Shown here: in pieces, positions 43,739-54,494 of the stretch
Position numbering within the stretch: position 1 is the first letter of the stretch
Layout of the letters: each line of letters starts with the position of its first letter
Source of the DNA: Colletotrichum lupini
Taxonomy: Eukaryota; Ascomycota; Sordariomycetes; Glomerellales; Glomerellaceae
NCBI RefSeq assembly: GCF_023278565.1
Contig: NC_064677.1
Location: 1,612,001-1,676,000, forward strand
Length of the DNA stretch: 64,000 nucleotides
Reading direction: 5' to 3'
Program-made: the position numbers and the translations under genes
The notes under the pieces: model-generated
The model's database searches: none
What the model was told of the DNA's origin: nothing
The model's input: only the letters and a program-made list of their open reading frames with translations

Positions 43739-45115
43739 TTAGTACCCTCCATTGCGACGCCTCTCGTCCTCTCTGCGTTGCTGCTCATAATCCTGAATGC
43801 GGTCGCCGTACTTATCCTTATCGTTCTGGGCTCTCCGAATTTGCTCGTCGTACCTAGTGCGGCGGTCCTCCTCAGCCTTGATCAACTGGTCTTGCTTGTT
43901 CTTGTCGTACTGAGATTCGCGGATCTGTTGGTCCGCACGCTGGCGTCTAGCTTCTTCGGCACGGATTTCCTGATCATAGTTGTTCTTGTTTGCATTGTTG
44001 CCGTACCTGTCCTTGGCTCGTTCCGCATCCTGGATGCGCTCGCCACTCCGTTGCTTCTCGTATTGAGCCTTGCGGATTGCCTCATCCTCCTTGTCCTTGT
44101 TATACTCTCCATTCTTAATCTTGTCCCCGCTCTTGTTCTTATTATACTCAGCTTTGTTGATACGAGAATCCTCACGCGTGCGGTCTCTCTCCAGTTGACG
44201 GATTCTCTCATCGTCCTTGTTGCGCTGGTTTGAGTAGTAGTTACTGTCCTTGTTCTGGTAGTTGGGATTCTTGTAGTCGTTGTAAGTTCCCGACTTGCCA
44301 CCATAAGATTTTGGGTTGAAGTTTGTTGACGTCTCAGGTGTCTCAACGAATCTGCCGCCACGTCCACCCCTCTTGACGTCCGCCAGTTCCTGCTTCTCCT
44401 TCTCCTTTTGGGCTTGGAGGCGCGCCTTGTCTCTCTGGTTCTGGCCCTTCACTCTGTCAAGGGAAGCTTGCTCTTCAAGCTTCGTGCGCCTAGCAGCGTC
44501 CTTGTCTCGGGAGTTCGTAGCGCCCTTCTGTCTCTCGCGGGCCTCTTGAATTTCTGCCCGCTCCTTGGCTTCCTTCGCCTTGCCGCTTGCATGTTGCGTT
44601 CTCTGATCTGCTTGGATATCCTTGATCTCGTTCTTTTCCTTCTGGACTCTTCCCTTGTCAACCCTGTTATTGTTGTTGTTGCTCCGCGAAGATGAAGTCC
44701 GAGATGAAGAGGTGCGACTCGAAGACGATTTTTTATTGTCACGAGACTCAAGAGTGCCATGCTGATCGTCATCCACGTCCAAGTCACGAGACTGGAACGT
44801 CGAGTAGACCTCGCTGACTTCCTTAAGGTCCCGTGCCTCAAGGTCGCCAGACTCCTCGCCGTCCACTAGACCTCGAGCAAAGATGCCAGCGACAGAAGTA
44901 GCCTCGACGTACTCATACTCGTACTCGTCCTCATCTCGGGCCTCGAGGTCAGCGTAGTCCTCGCTGGCCTCGATATCGCGGGTCTCTAGAGAAGTCCGAG
45001 GGTTCTCATCAAAGACACTTGCGGCATTTTCTTTGTTCTCGAAACGGGTGATGAGAGGAGCCGCAAGGGTGCTCGAAACGAGAGCGGAAACAAACAAAGC
45101 TTTGACGGAAGGCAT
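43739..45115 (-). CDS. secreted, highly charged repeat-rich protein (hypothetical)
   Basis: A 458-residue single-exon protein of unknown function. Residues 1-18 are a signal peptide (MPSVKALFVSALVSSTLA). Residues ~35-125 are acidic with recurring short motifs ending in RD (LETRD, LEARD twice, FQSRD, LESRD). A Ser/Arg/Asn low-complexity linker follows (around 128-150). The remaining ~300 residues are Lys/Arg/Glu/Asp/Gln-rich and helical in character, with repeated units such as YNKNKSGDKIKNGEYNKD, YEKQRSGERIQDAERAKDRY and NDKDKYGDRIQDYEQQRRED. There is almost no hydrophobic core, so a disordered or coiled surface protein is likely. The opposite strand is also open over ~180 codons, but only as a consequence of this repeat composition. 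Confidence 0.75.
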   Translation of the reverse strand: MPSVKALFVSALVSSTLAAPLITRFENKENAASVFDENPRTSLETRDIEASEDYADLEARDEDEYEYEYVEATSVAGIFARGLVDGEESGDLEARDLKEVSEVYSTFQSRDLDVDDDQHGTLESRDNKKSSSSRTSSSRTSSSRSNNNNNRVDKGRVQKEKNEIKDIQADQRTQHASGKAKEAKERAEIQEARERQKGATNSRDKDAARRTKLEEQASLDRVKGQNQRDKARLQAQKEKEKQELADVKRGGRGGRFVETPETSTNFNPKSYGGKSGTYNDYKNPNYQNKDSNYYSNQRNKDDERIRQLERDRTREDSRINKAEYNKNKSGDKIKNGEYNKDKEDEAIRKAQYEKQRSGERIQDAERAKDRYGNNANKNNYDQEIRAEEARRQRADQQIRESQYDKNKQDQLIKAEEDRRTRYDEQIRRAQNDKDKYGDRIQDYEQQRREDERRRNGGY

Positions 45116-47752
45116 ATTGTGAGGAGGTAGGTGACGGAGACTTGATGGAGACAGAAGGCTGAGTTGCTAGAGGAAGCTGGGTTCGTAAACTATGAAGTCC
45201 GCAACCTGTCTGGCAAGAAATAATTTCTAACGAAAAGCGGGAGGCCTTGTCATCTTTAATACGTTTCTCAATACCACGAAATGTTTATTTACTTCTTGTG
45301 ACTATGTTTTGTTTGTTAGACTAGTGAATAAGTCTAAAATTCTCCGATAAGGTTAAGTTGATAGTCTGAGACGGCCGATATCTTCGCCTTGGTCTTAATC
45401 CGTCGTCGGCAGTGACCTGATGATGGCTTCCAGGGTGTGAGAAAAACGAGGCTGTTTCTCATGATCTCGGAAGCCCGGTTTGTTCTTGCGGGCGCAACAC
45501 TCACGGTATACAAGCCTAGCTATGGTCCGTTAGGTAGGGACGGGAGGTGAGGGTGAGTAGCATGCCTTCAACGCGTGTTCCGAAAGACTTCGGACGGAAA
45601 AGCTTGGTCTTCATGCGCAAAAAGTAGGGCGACGCAGTAGATATCCATAAGCGGACCCGAGAGCGACAAAGTCCGTCCGCACGTCGTTCAACACTGACAG
45701 CGTTTATTCCTCCCGCGGAGCTCCAGGAAGCAGGGCGAAAGAGTCCCTGATTCAGGGGCTCTGTCGACTGCGTCTGGATTCGAGTCGATCACCGCGGGGT
45801 AGGGCAACTTTAGACTCGACAGTGAGCATGACTAGCTTAAAATGGTAGCTGAGCGCGGGCCTGATCTTCGCGGGCCACGTACATCTCCCGCTGCGGGGTA
45901 CTGAGAAGAAGCCAATCGGTTCACGAAGCCGAGCAAGTCGTCGTAACGGCCGCAACGATGAATGAGATGCCAAGAGCCTCTGGACCATTATCCCTCGAAG
46001 CTTGAGTCTCTTCTCACCTACTTCTAAGTTTACTAGAGAGAGATCGGAAGCGAGAGCTCTCGCTTCCAGTTGACAATCGCGCGCTCTTAAACTCTCATTC
46101 ACGTGGGAAAGGGTCCACGATCATCTGTGAAAACTCTCCTTTGCCGATGTCCCATAAGCCATGCACCTCGTCTACTCTCGATTCCTTCGAATAGACAACG
46201 CATAAAGTTCGGCAACCTACGAAGCTTCGGCCGCGTACTACGCCGGCCAAATTCTCGGCAATTCTGGCCCCAGATTCGCATCGTTTGGACCTTCGTTCCC
46301 GCTAGCCCGGAGCCGACTCGATGGAGCAAGCATGCCGCACACGGTCACCTATACACAGCGGCCGGCAATCGAAGCTTCACTGGCGTAAACTGTATCATGT
46401 GGCACTGGACTCTCCTGTTGAGATTGATTTGACTTCTAGCTGTCTGAATCTGAAATATTTCAAATCGTCTTCAAGGCACCAAAACTCAACAAAAGCCTGG
46501 GCCATCTCGCGGAAGTCCCGCTTACAAGGTTAGATCAAGACTGGAGGCTGTTCAGACTCGATTCGTCGCCCAACGGCTTGTTCTCCTTCTCCCCAAAAAG
46601 TTCGCAGGTGGTTTGTTCCGTTTCGCCCATCTTAGTATTTTCTCTGCCACTGCCTATCCTAAGACATGGATCGATAGCTTCATCCAACTTGGCTCATAAG
46701 CCCCAAAAACACTAGAGCAACGACAACTCTAAAATCTTGTTGAACTCGTAAACTTTAAGTCCTTATCTCTGTCCTCTTCTGTGACAGTATCTACAGGCAT
46801 TTCTGAAAATCTCATTGGAGCTCAAGTTTATATCAACACGCATGTACCTGATGGCTGATGACAAGCCCCAATGTCTACGTGCAAAGATGACTCGTCTGCA
46901 GAAAGGATAATGGCAACAATCATGTGACTTAGAATATAATTTCGAGCGTTGCTCACAGACAGCTTAAATTATCTGACGCCTTAGCCAGAGAGATGTTAAC
47001 TTGGTTCAGTAACCCGCCCACCCCCTCCCGACGGCCAAGAGAGTAAGTAGATTCCATCTATTCACCATCAGTCACTGCACATATCAGCAACATCATGAGC
47101 TCGCAACACACCTGTTCTCTAGCTTCCTCTATGCATTAGTTCAATGCAGACACAACCTATTAGAGTGTGCTTTAGGCCCACTGAAGCTGAAAGTTTGACT
47201 TCTATGGGCCCCGCAAATGAGGGTGACTAGGTACCTATTGCACCTTTATGTTGAATAAGGTGCGGGTACCTAACGGGAATGCATAGGGGCCGAAGGCTTG
47301 CGAACCTTTCCTTGCTTCGCGAGGGATTTCTGGTATGATCAAATCAATTCGAAACCGGTTTCCAACCTTCTATGTCACTTAGTCTGAATTCAACGCGAGC
47401 ACCTCAGAGGCTGACTGTATCTCAATACGCGTATGATGGACTCAGTGCTTGCCTCGCACGTGACCCAATGTCCTGCCGAGTACATCTTACATATATGCCT
47501 ACTATCAAGTGAGACTGTTAGTTCAAAGGGTCTGAGGATGACTTGCCCTTCATCTCATTCGTATGAATGGTGTAACTGCAATGTTATCTAGAGCCCGGTT
47601 CCGATCGGCCGAAGATCCATAAAAAAGCCCCGGAGCTGCCGCTAGTCTCTCGGCACTTTCTTCGAGACGAAGCGGCCGGGGATGTCCCGCCTTGGGCCCC
47701 ATATCATTTCCGAAAAGGTGCAGAGGGAGTCCTCCCTCCGCACCCTAATCGG
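45116..47752. other. intergenic region, no supported gene
   Basis: About 2.6 kb of ordinary composition. Short open frames at 45752-46533 on both strands overlap one another and show no domain. No tRNA, repeat pair or conserved element was recognised. Confidence 0.5.
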
Positions 47753-47754
47753 TA

Positions 47755-47815
47755 AGTCAGAACACCCCCATTCGGCCACCCCCCCCATTCGGCCACCCCC
47801 CCCCATTCGGCCACC
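47755..47815 (+). repeat. left terminal inverted repeat with iterated unit
   Basis: Begins AGTCAGAACACCCCC and contains three copies of CATTCGGCCACC separated by C runs of different length. C/G-rich and spared by RIP. Confidence 0.9.
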
Positions 47816-48699
47816 CTAAAAATCCCTCCCAGCCCCCCTAATTAAAATCCTACCCTTAATCTATAAATTATTATAATAATTATAATTATTATCTAAACGA
47901 ATTTCTTTTTAATATGTATATTTTTTATTATATTATAATATTATATACTAAAAATAAAGTTATTTAAGCGCTCGAGGTAATTAGAAATAGTACTTTAATT
48001 AAAAAGGCCTTAATTAAGTTTAGTATTCTAAAGAGTATACTTTAGAATTATTAACGAGGTTAATAAGCTAGGGTAATCGCTTTTATTAATTAATAAAAGC
48101 TTCCTCTTTAATAAGAAAATAGGCTAGCTAAATAGGTTCGTATTTAGTATATTCTAAGAGTTATATTAACTTATAAATAAATTAAAAAACTGGCTAGGTA
48201 AGTTCCATAAGCTTAAGGGAATAATTATCTTTTTTAAAAAATAAAAAAAATACTTTTTTAAAGTAGAACTTATTTATTAAAGTTTAAAAAAGTCGTCTTA
48301 TAGATTTAAAGCGTATTAATAAAGTATTTACTAAGGTAATTAGGCCCTAATTCTAATTACTTAATATCCTAAAAATTAAGGATATTAAATAAGTTAATAA
48401 ATATAATATAAATAAGACTAATATCCTTAAGGATAAGGAATTTAATAAGCTAGTTTTAAGTATAACTAAGACTAACGTAATATAAAAAAAAGAGCCTAGA
48501 TCGCGTTCCTAAATCTCTATTATTAAATATATTTTTACTAATAATAAAGCTATTAAACTATTACTAATTTATAAAAAAAAGTCGGTTTAATAATAATAGT
48601 TCCCTCTTAATTTTAAAAATCTTAATAATTAAGAGTTTATAGTAATAAATAATAAGTAGATTATAAACTAAACTACTTTTATATAGTTAAGAATAGTCT

Positions 48700-50250
48700 T
48701 TTTATTATAAACTAAGCTCTCCCTAACTAAGGAACCTAACTTATAATTAGAGCCTCGATTATTAATTCTAAATAAGTATAAGAGTTATATAATAATAGAA
48801 TTTATATAAAAGTACTATATTAATAACGTCTATTTATTATTTTTATTACTATATACTTCTTATATTTTCTAATTATTAAATATAACTATTTTTAATCTTA
48901 TTAAAATCTATTATAAAAAAAAGCTTAGTAAAAAGGATATAGTAAATAATTTTATTATTATTAAAAAGTAGTACTTTTTAGCTTATTATATTATTACTTA
49001 TTTACTTAGTTTAATAAAGGATAATATATAAAGTAGTTAGAAAATAACTAGTTTATAGCTACTTAATATCCCCCCGACGGAGCAATCCGCCGGGGCCGTA
49101 CCGTATATTATATATTAAAGAAAACTAGGTATATTACGCTCTATACCTAACTATTAATTAAAATAGTAATTAACTAACTTAACCGTTATCTTCTTTTTAT
49201 AAATAGCTCTTAACTCTTTACCGCTTCTAGCTATCTAGAGGGCGAGCTATACCTACTCTAACGTATATAAAACCTCCTAATACTAGCCTATATAAGTAAC
49301 TAGATCCCGTATTATATACTCTTTCTTATTAAGGGTTAGGGGGCCCCTTATATATTTTTTTATATCTATAATATAACCTATATTAAAGGAATTTCTAACT
49401 CTATAAAGCATAATTTCTAAACTAGCGTTAATATACCGGATTTTAATATTTATATTAGCCCGGCTATTTATATCGTTCGTACTATTACTTAGCTAAATTT
49501 CGTACTATTAAAAAGTACTTTACTAATTCTTAAGTATACTTATATTAGCTATAATAGCTATAGCGTTAAGCTAGCCGAGGGTACTTAGCCCGAGAGGGGT
49601 AGACTTATCGATAGGTGTCTTTAGCTTACTAATTACTAATTATATACTAAGAGTAAAGTAGTAGTTTATATATTAATAAGTTTATTTAATAAATTTGTTT
49701 AGTAAATTTATTTAATTTAAATAGAGCTTTAGGTAATATTAGAAGCGATAAGGATAAAAAAAATCTTTACGAGCTTTAAAGAGTAATAAATATTAGCTTA
49801 TTTAGCCCTTTTTTTAAAAACCTCTACGTTATTATTAAAGTTTAGAACCTCTGTAGTTAAGGAAGGCCGCTTTTAATTATTACGGCCGATTATTATAACT
49901 AACTATTACGGCCGACCTCTACTATCGACCTTTTTAACCGGTGCCGCCGTATAAAGGGTAGCTTATTTATTCTAAGTTATATAGCGGTTTTTATATTAAA
50001 ATTATTATATTACGTTAAGCGCGTACTTAGGGCACATTGTATATATTATATAGTTAAAAAGTATACTATATTATATAATTTCCTTTAAAAGCATAATCCT
50101 ATTAAGGTCGATCTTTTGCGCTTATAAAGCCGGAAAAAAAACTACTACATAGCTACTTAATATAGCTATACTTTTTAATAATCTTATAGTATCGTTTAGC
50201 CTAACTATATTATTAAATAATACTACTAATACTAAGTAAATAACTACTAA
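48700..50250 (+). pseudogene. pogo/Fot1-type DDE transposase relic, split by an insertion
   Basis: Plus-strand translation at 48750-48900 reads EPRLLILNKYKSYIIIEFI, a stop, then YINNVYLLFLLLYTSYIF, a stop and LLNITIF. This is the second part of the DDE domain (family form 'PRLLILDGHxSH...YPLFLPxHTSHxLQPLDxxxF'). The catalytic DGH is now NKY and Trp/Gln codons are stops, all C-to-T or G-to-A. The 3' part continues after the nested insertion from 50149. Confidence 0.88.
49070..50148. mobile_element. nested 1.08-kb insertion with a 15-bp target duplication
   Basis: ATAGCTACTTAATAT occurs at 49055-49069 and again at 50149-50163, and joining at one copy restores the transposase frame. The inserted DNA starts CCCCCCGACGGAGC, with a short GC-rich palindromic stretch, and ends in an A-rich CCGGAAAAAAAACTAC. 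A long duplication with an A-rich end suggests target-primed reverse transcription (LINE/SINE-type). No coding relic was recognised. Confidence 0.75.
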
Positions 50251-50704
50251 TACTATTAAAATCGTTAATTAAACCTCTATAACGTCTATTATTAACTAGT
50301 TAATTCCTAAAAAAGCTAGCGATTTTTATAAATAACTAAAGCTATTTATAAAGCTTAGGCTTAATTATAATACTTAATGTCTATTTTTTTATAAAATTAA
50401 AAAAGCCTTTAGTAAGAAGTCCTTTTTATTAACCTTATTTTAATAATAAGTTTAAGTTTTAAAAACTAGAGTTAAGTATATAGCTCTTAAAAAAAAGAAA
50501 AGTATTTAAATAAACTTAAATACTAAGTTTATTAATATTAGGGATATAAAAAGGGCTTAAGAAGATACTAATTAGCGTTTAATTAGTCCTAGTTAAACCG
50601 TAGAGGTCGAATTACTTAGTAAGGGTAATAACTATATTATAATAATAATAAAAGGTAGTTAATTAATTAACTATAGTTAGTAGTAATATGCCTAGACCTA
50701 CTTT

Positions 50705-50754
50705 TAATAGGGTGGCCGAATGGGGGGGGGTGGCCGAATGGGGGTGTTCTAACT
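50705..50754 (+). repeat. right terminal inverted repeat with iterated unit
   Basis: Reverse complement of the left end, with two copies of the GGTGGCCGAATG unit and G runs, ending GTGTTCTAACT before the TA duplication. Confidence 0.9.
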
Positions 50755-50756
50755 TA

Positions 50757-51070
50757 TTACACCGCCTCGGCGCTCTCGGAGTACGGGGAATTTGCCCAGG
50801 CGACAAGTTGATCGCATCCGGAAAAGGTACGAGGTGTTCATATTGGTCATTAGCTCTAGTAGTCTTGGCCATTTTAACTAAAGTGCCGTTGGATTTTCAT
50901 TGGCTCCGTTTGAGGTTGCTTTCTAACGCGGAGAGCCGACGCACTAACGGCTACACAATGTTCAACCCATTTTCAACGAGAGTATAAAGGCTCCTTATGG
51001 AGATGAATAATCTGATCTGCCCATCATCTCATCTTCTCATACACCCGCACCCAGAGAACGGCGACCCATC
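50757..51070 (+). promoter_or_regulatory. promoter region of the mannanase gene
   Basis: The 314 bp between the pogo-like element and the mannanase start contain a TATAAA at 50983-50988, 83 bp before the ATG. The transposon inserted only ~0.3 kb upstream of the gene. Confidence 0.6.
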
Positions 51071-52324
51071 ATGAAGCTTGCCCTTGTGTCGATCTTCGCC
51101 AATTTGGCCAGCATTCAAGCCCTGGCCGTTCCAGAGCCTAGACAGGCTTCGACCTTCCCGTCGGCAAGTGGCACAAAGTTCACCATCGATGGCCAGACAA
51201 AATACTTTGCCGGCAGCAACTCATACTGGATCTCGTTCCTGACGAATAATGCCGACGTCGATCTCGTCATGGACAATGTCGCGAAAGCCGGACTCAAGAT
51301 CTTTCGCGTATGGGGCTTCAACGACGTGAACGCTGTCCCCAGCGGAAACCAGGTCTGGTATCAACACCTCTCAGCCTCTGGATCACAAATCAACACTGGC
51401 GTCAACGGACTCCAGCGACTCGATGCGGTCGTCGCTGCCGCGGAGAAGAAGGGTGTGAAGCTCATCATCCCCTTTGTGAACCACTGGGATGACTACGGCG
51501 GCATGAACGCCTACGTGAAAGCCTTTGGCGGTTCGAAAGAGACTTGGTACACCAACTCTCAGGCCCAAACTCAGTACAAGGCGTACATTCGGGCCGTCGT
51601 GAGCCGTTACAAGAACTCTCCCGCCATCTTTGCTTGGGAACTGGCCAACGAACCCCGCTGCAAGGGTTGCAGCACTGATGTGATTTTCCAGTGGGCGCAA
51701 GCGACTTCCCAGTTCGTTAAGTCACTGGATGCGAACCACATGGTCACTCTCGGCGATGAGGGCATGGGACTTCCCGGCGATGGAAGCTACCCCTACCAAT
51801 ACGGTGAAGGCACAGATTTTGTCAAGAACCTCGGCATCAAGACGCTCGACTTTGGCACTTTCCACATGTACCCCGATCATTGTAAGTCACCTGAAAGAGA
51901 CAAGCTTTCTTATCCAAGTCTCGTCCGAATGACGGGGGTCGGACATAATCAACTAACACAGAGAAATAGGGAGCGTCGATCTGAAGACCTGGTCTCCCGG
52001 CTGGATCAAATCACACGGCGAGGCTTGCGCAAAGGCCGGCAAACCCTGCCTCTTTGAAGAATGTGAGTTTTTTTCCTGGTGTCTGGTATTTCAACTCAAT
52101 AAGCTCACACCCAAGAAGACGGTTCTCTAAGTGACCATTGCGGCATCGAGGCACCCTGGCAGCAAGTCTCACGGACGGCGCCCGGACTCGGCGCCGATCT
52201 GTTCTGGCAGTGGGGAGATCAGCTGAGCTCAGGGCAGACTCACAACGATGGGTTCACGATCTACAAGGGCAGCAGCGATTACCAGTGTCTGGTCGTCGAC
52301 CATGTAAAGGCAATCAACGGGTGA
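51071..52324 (+). CDS. secreted endo-beta-1,4-mannanase, GH5 family (GH5_7 type)
   Basis: Glycoside hydrolase that cuts beta-1,4-mannan in plant hemicellulose outside the cell. Exons 51071-51881, 51970-52062 and 52119-52324 give 369 aa. Residues 1-19 are a signal peptide ([19 protein letters not shown]), followed by a short propeptide-like PEPRQ. The (beta/alpha)8 domain shows [39 protein letters not shown], the acid/base Glu in [21 protein letters not shown] (completed across intron 1) and the nucleophile Glu in CLFEEYG (completed across intron 2). W residues of the substrate cleft are kept (LFWQWGDQ). No carbohydrate-binding module is present. It appears intact although it lies between two repeat blocks. 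Confidence 0.95.
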
Positions 52325-52859
52325 AGGTTTGACGCGCGCTGGCTAGCTAGAGTTTGCGGTGACTGGGAAGGGCATTCAGTCACAGTCAATCAATCTAACC
52401 TGATCCTCATGGATCCTGTTTCATCCCCGTAATCAGCGATGATCGCCCGAATCATCCGAAATATCGACCGTAAGGCTCAAATACCTGATTCAATGGGGGC
52501 CGGGAGCCACCCATCCGACGACGTTAAGTCCTGAAAAGGGATAGTCGGTGTCATGGCATCAAATGGCACCAGCTCCCATAGGTACACCATGGAGGCGTTT
52601 CAACGCTGGAAGCATGATGAATCCTGAATTGAGATCCTGCTTCTCGCAGGAATACATGTCATAACAGCATCATGTTGATACACTGCGAGATAACATGAAT
52701 CCTGTAGGATCCCGTCGAAAGTGCAATTGATTGTACTAGATCGAAGAAAAAGTAGGGGGCTGCAAGCGCTCTAAACTCGCCATTTGCATCAGGAAATAAA
52801 CAGCATTGGTGCCTAGTCTCGGCCCATGAGTTGCCTCTTCAATTACTAGCTATCGAGTC
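52325..52859. other. intergenic region, no supported gene
   Basis: Holds the mannanase 3' end and the upstream region of the broken esterase gene. Confidence 0.5.
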
Positions 52860-53246
52860 ATGATGTTTCTTGGCCGATCTGTTTTGATGCTAGTCTGTTT
52901 CTCCTCGATATGGACTGCCTCAGCTGAAGAAAAGGTTAAGATCATGCCCCTCGGAGACTCGATCACTGGCAGCCCAGTAAGTTTTCTGCTCTCTGGCTCT
53001 ATGCTTCTCTGGCCCCGCTTGCGTGTTTTTTTTTTTTTTTTTTGAAAAGTAAGATGTTGACGAATCGCGATGAGTTAGGGCTGCTGGAGAGCTCTACTGT
53101 GGAAGAAGCTTTAGGATAACAATATTAAGAATTTCGATTTTGTCAGAACTTTGCCACCGCAGGGATATGGTTTCGACTACGACGGAGACAATGAGGGCCA
53201 CGGTGGCCTTCTTACGTCAGACCTTGCTCGGGAGAGTAGACTAGAG
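52860..53246 (+). pseudogene. SGNH/GDSL esterase (CE3-like) gene, broken by a stop and a copia insertion
   Basis: Remains of a secreted SGNH-hydrolase. Exon 1 (52860-52976) encodes a signal peptide and the block I serine motif in KIMPLGDSITGSP. The intron runs 52977-53078 (GTAAGT...GAGTTAG, with a long T run at 53026-53043). Exon 2 from 53079 reads GCWRALLWKKL, a TAG stop at 53112-53114, then DNNIKNFDFVRTLPP and GYGFDYDGDNEGHGG. This is the recognisable family sequence, with the stop where Gln is likely (a C-to-T change). The frame then runs into the copia LTR at 53247, so the blocks with the catalytic Asp and His are missing. Confidence 0.88.
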
Positions 53247-53451
53247 TATTAGTATCCCTATTATAAAGTAGTTAGTTCGAACCGTAGTTAACGAAGAGAT
53301 TAATTAAACTATATAAATATCTGCGTAGTAGGTATAAAAAGGAGGTTCTAACTATAAGTTAGGCTAGCTATAATAATCGTAAATAGGGCCCTTAATTAGC
53401 CCCTACGTAGTTAGCTATACGCCGTAGTTAAATTAAACTTCTAATTTAATA
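53247..53451 (-). repeat. copia LTR at the esterase breakpoint
   Basis: 205 bp, begins TATTAGTATCCC (TG changed to TA by RIP). Inserted directly into exon 2 of the esterase gene. Confidence 0.9.
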
Positions 53452-54271
53452 CTAATTTTCTCTTTTTTTTATTAATTTAGTTATTATAGTTAGAGGTATA
53501 ATTCGACCTCGGGCCTATTTATTAAGTCGTCTCTTTTTCCCCCTTTTTTTTACTGTTTTTATATAACTTATCCTTTTATTTATATAGTAACTTTTTTACT
53601 ACTTATAAATTATTTTAATCCCTTATTTAGTACTATTTTTATAAAAGCGTTTACGAGGTTATTTTTATTATTAATTCAACGAATTTTAAGTATCTCGCGC
53701 TTTTTATATAATTACCTAAAGGTTATAATATTAATTATAAACCTCTTTTCCTTTATCGTTTCTAATTTAATAAGGTATTTATATAATAAGTAAGAGTTAA
53801 TATAAATAACCGTTAGAATAAGTAAAAAGCTAATTCGATTAGTAATTTTCTTTAGTATTATTAAAATCGCATAGGAGAGGTTAATACCGTTAACTATACT
53901 ATAAACCTCTAATACTAATATACTTCTTATTACTTACTTATTTTTAGTTAACGAGTAGTAGATTATATTACTATATATAGTAAATTCGCTCTTATTTATA
54001 CTCTCGTTAGTTAGGATAATAATATACCCTAATTACGAAGTAAGGTCGTTATTATTTATAAATAATTTATTAATAAAAACGTAGAGCTTATTAGTTATAA
54101 AGTTAATTAAGTAGTAAATAAGACCTCGATTAAGATTTATTTATTACTACTTAAGCTACTTATTAAGTATTTTAATATTTCGTTTAGTTAGATCTATAGC
54201 CTACGCTACTTTAGCGTAGTTAAAAGTTACTTTAGGCTAATAAATACTCGTAATATATACCCCTTATATAA

Positions 54272-54494
54272 TGTTACGAAAGGGAACTCGAGGCAGGTCG
54301 GAACGCTGCTATATTGACCTAATTAACTAAAGACTTAACGTAAAGAGGGAAAAAACAGAACAGTGGGCAGAAGCTAGTAAGCTAGCCCTTTGGGCCTAGC
54401 GGTTTAGCTCGTTACGTAACTACTAGGAGCTTAGCCTCGTAGCCTAAGGCTAAGCTATAGGGCCTATAGGGCCCTAGTACTTATTACCGTAATA
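54272..54494 (-). repeat. gypsy LTR, left (3' LTR)
   Basis: 223 bp, starts TGTTACGAAAGGG and ends CCGTAATA (CA changed to TA). Confidence 0.9.

Larger units (their letters stand above)
47755..50754 (+). mobile_element. pogo/Fot1-like (Tc1/mariner) DNA transposon, RIP-degraded, with nested insertion
   Basis: A 3.0-kb element flanked by TA duplications (47753-47754, 50755-50756). Its terminal inverted repeats begin AGTCAGAACACCCCCATTC on the left and AGTTAGAACACCCCCATTC on the right (as reverse complement). Beneath each end a CATTCGGCCACCCCCCC-type unit is iterated: three times on the left, twice on the right. The interior is AT-rich and CpA-depleted. Without the 1.1-kb nested insertion, it is about 1.9 kb, the size of Fot1-type elements. 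A plus-strand transposase relic confirms the class. Confidence 0.92.

Noticed and set aside
43682..44695. Plus-strand open frames rich in Leu/Val over the charged secreted-protein gene
   Set aside because: They are the antisense of a Lys/Glu/Asp-rich repeat and only mimic membrane segments.
45700..45800. tRNA-like GATTCGAGTC motif
   Set aside because: No matching A box or cloverleaf could be drawn around it.
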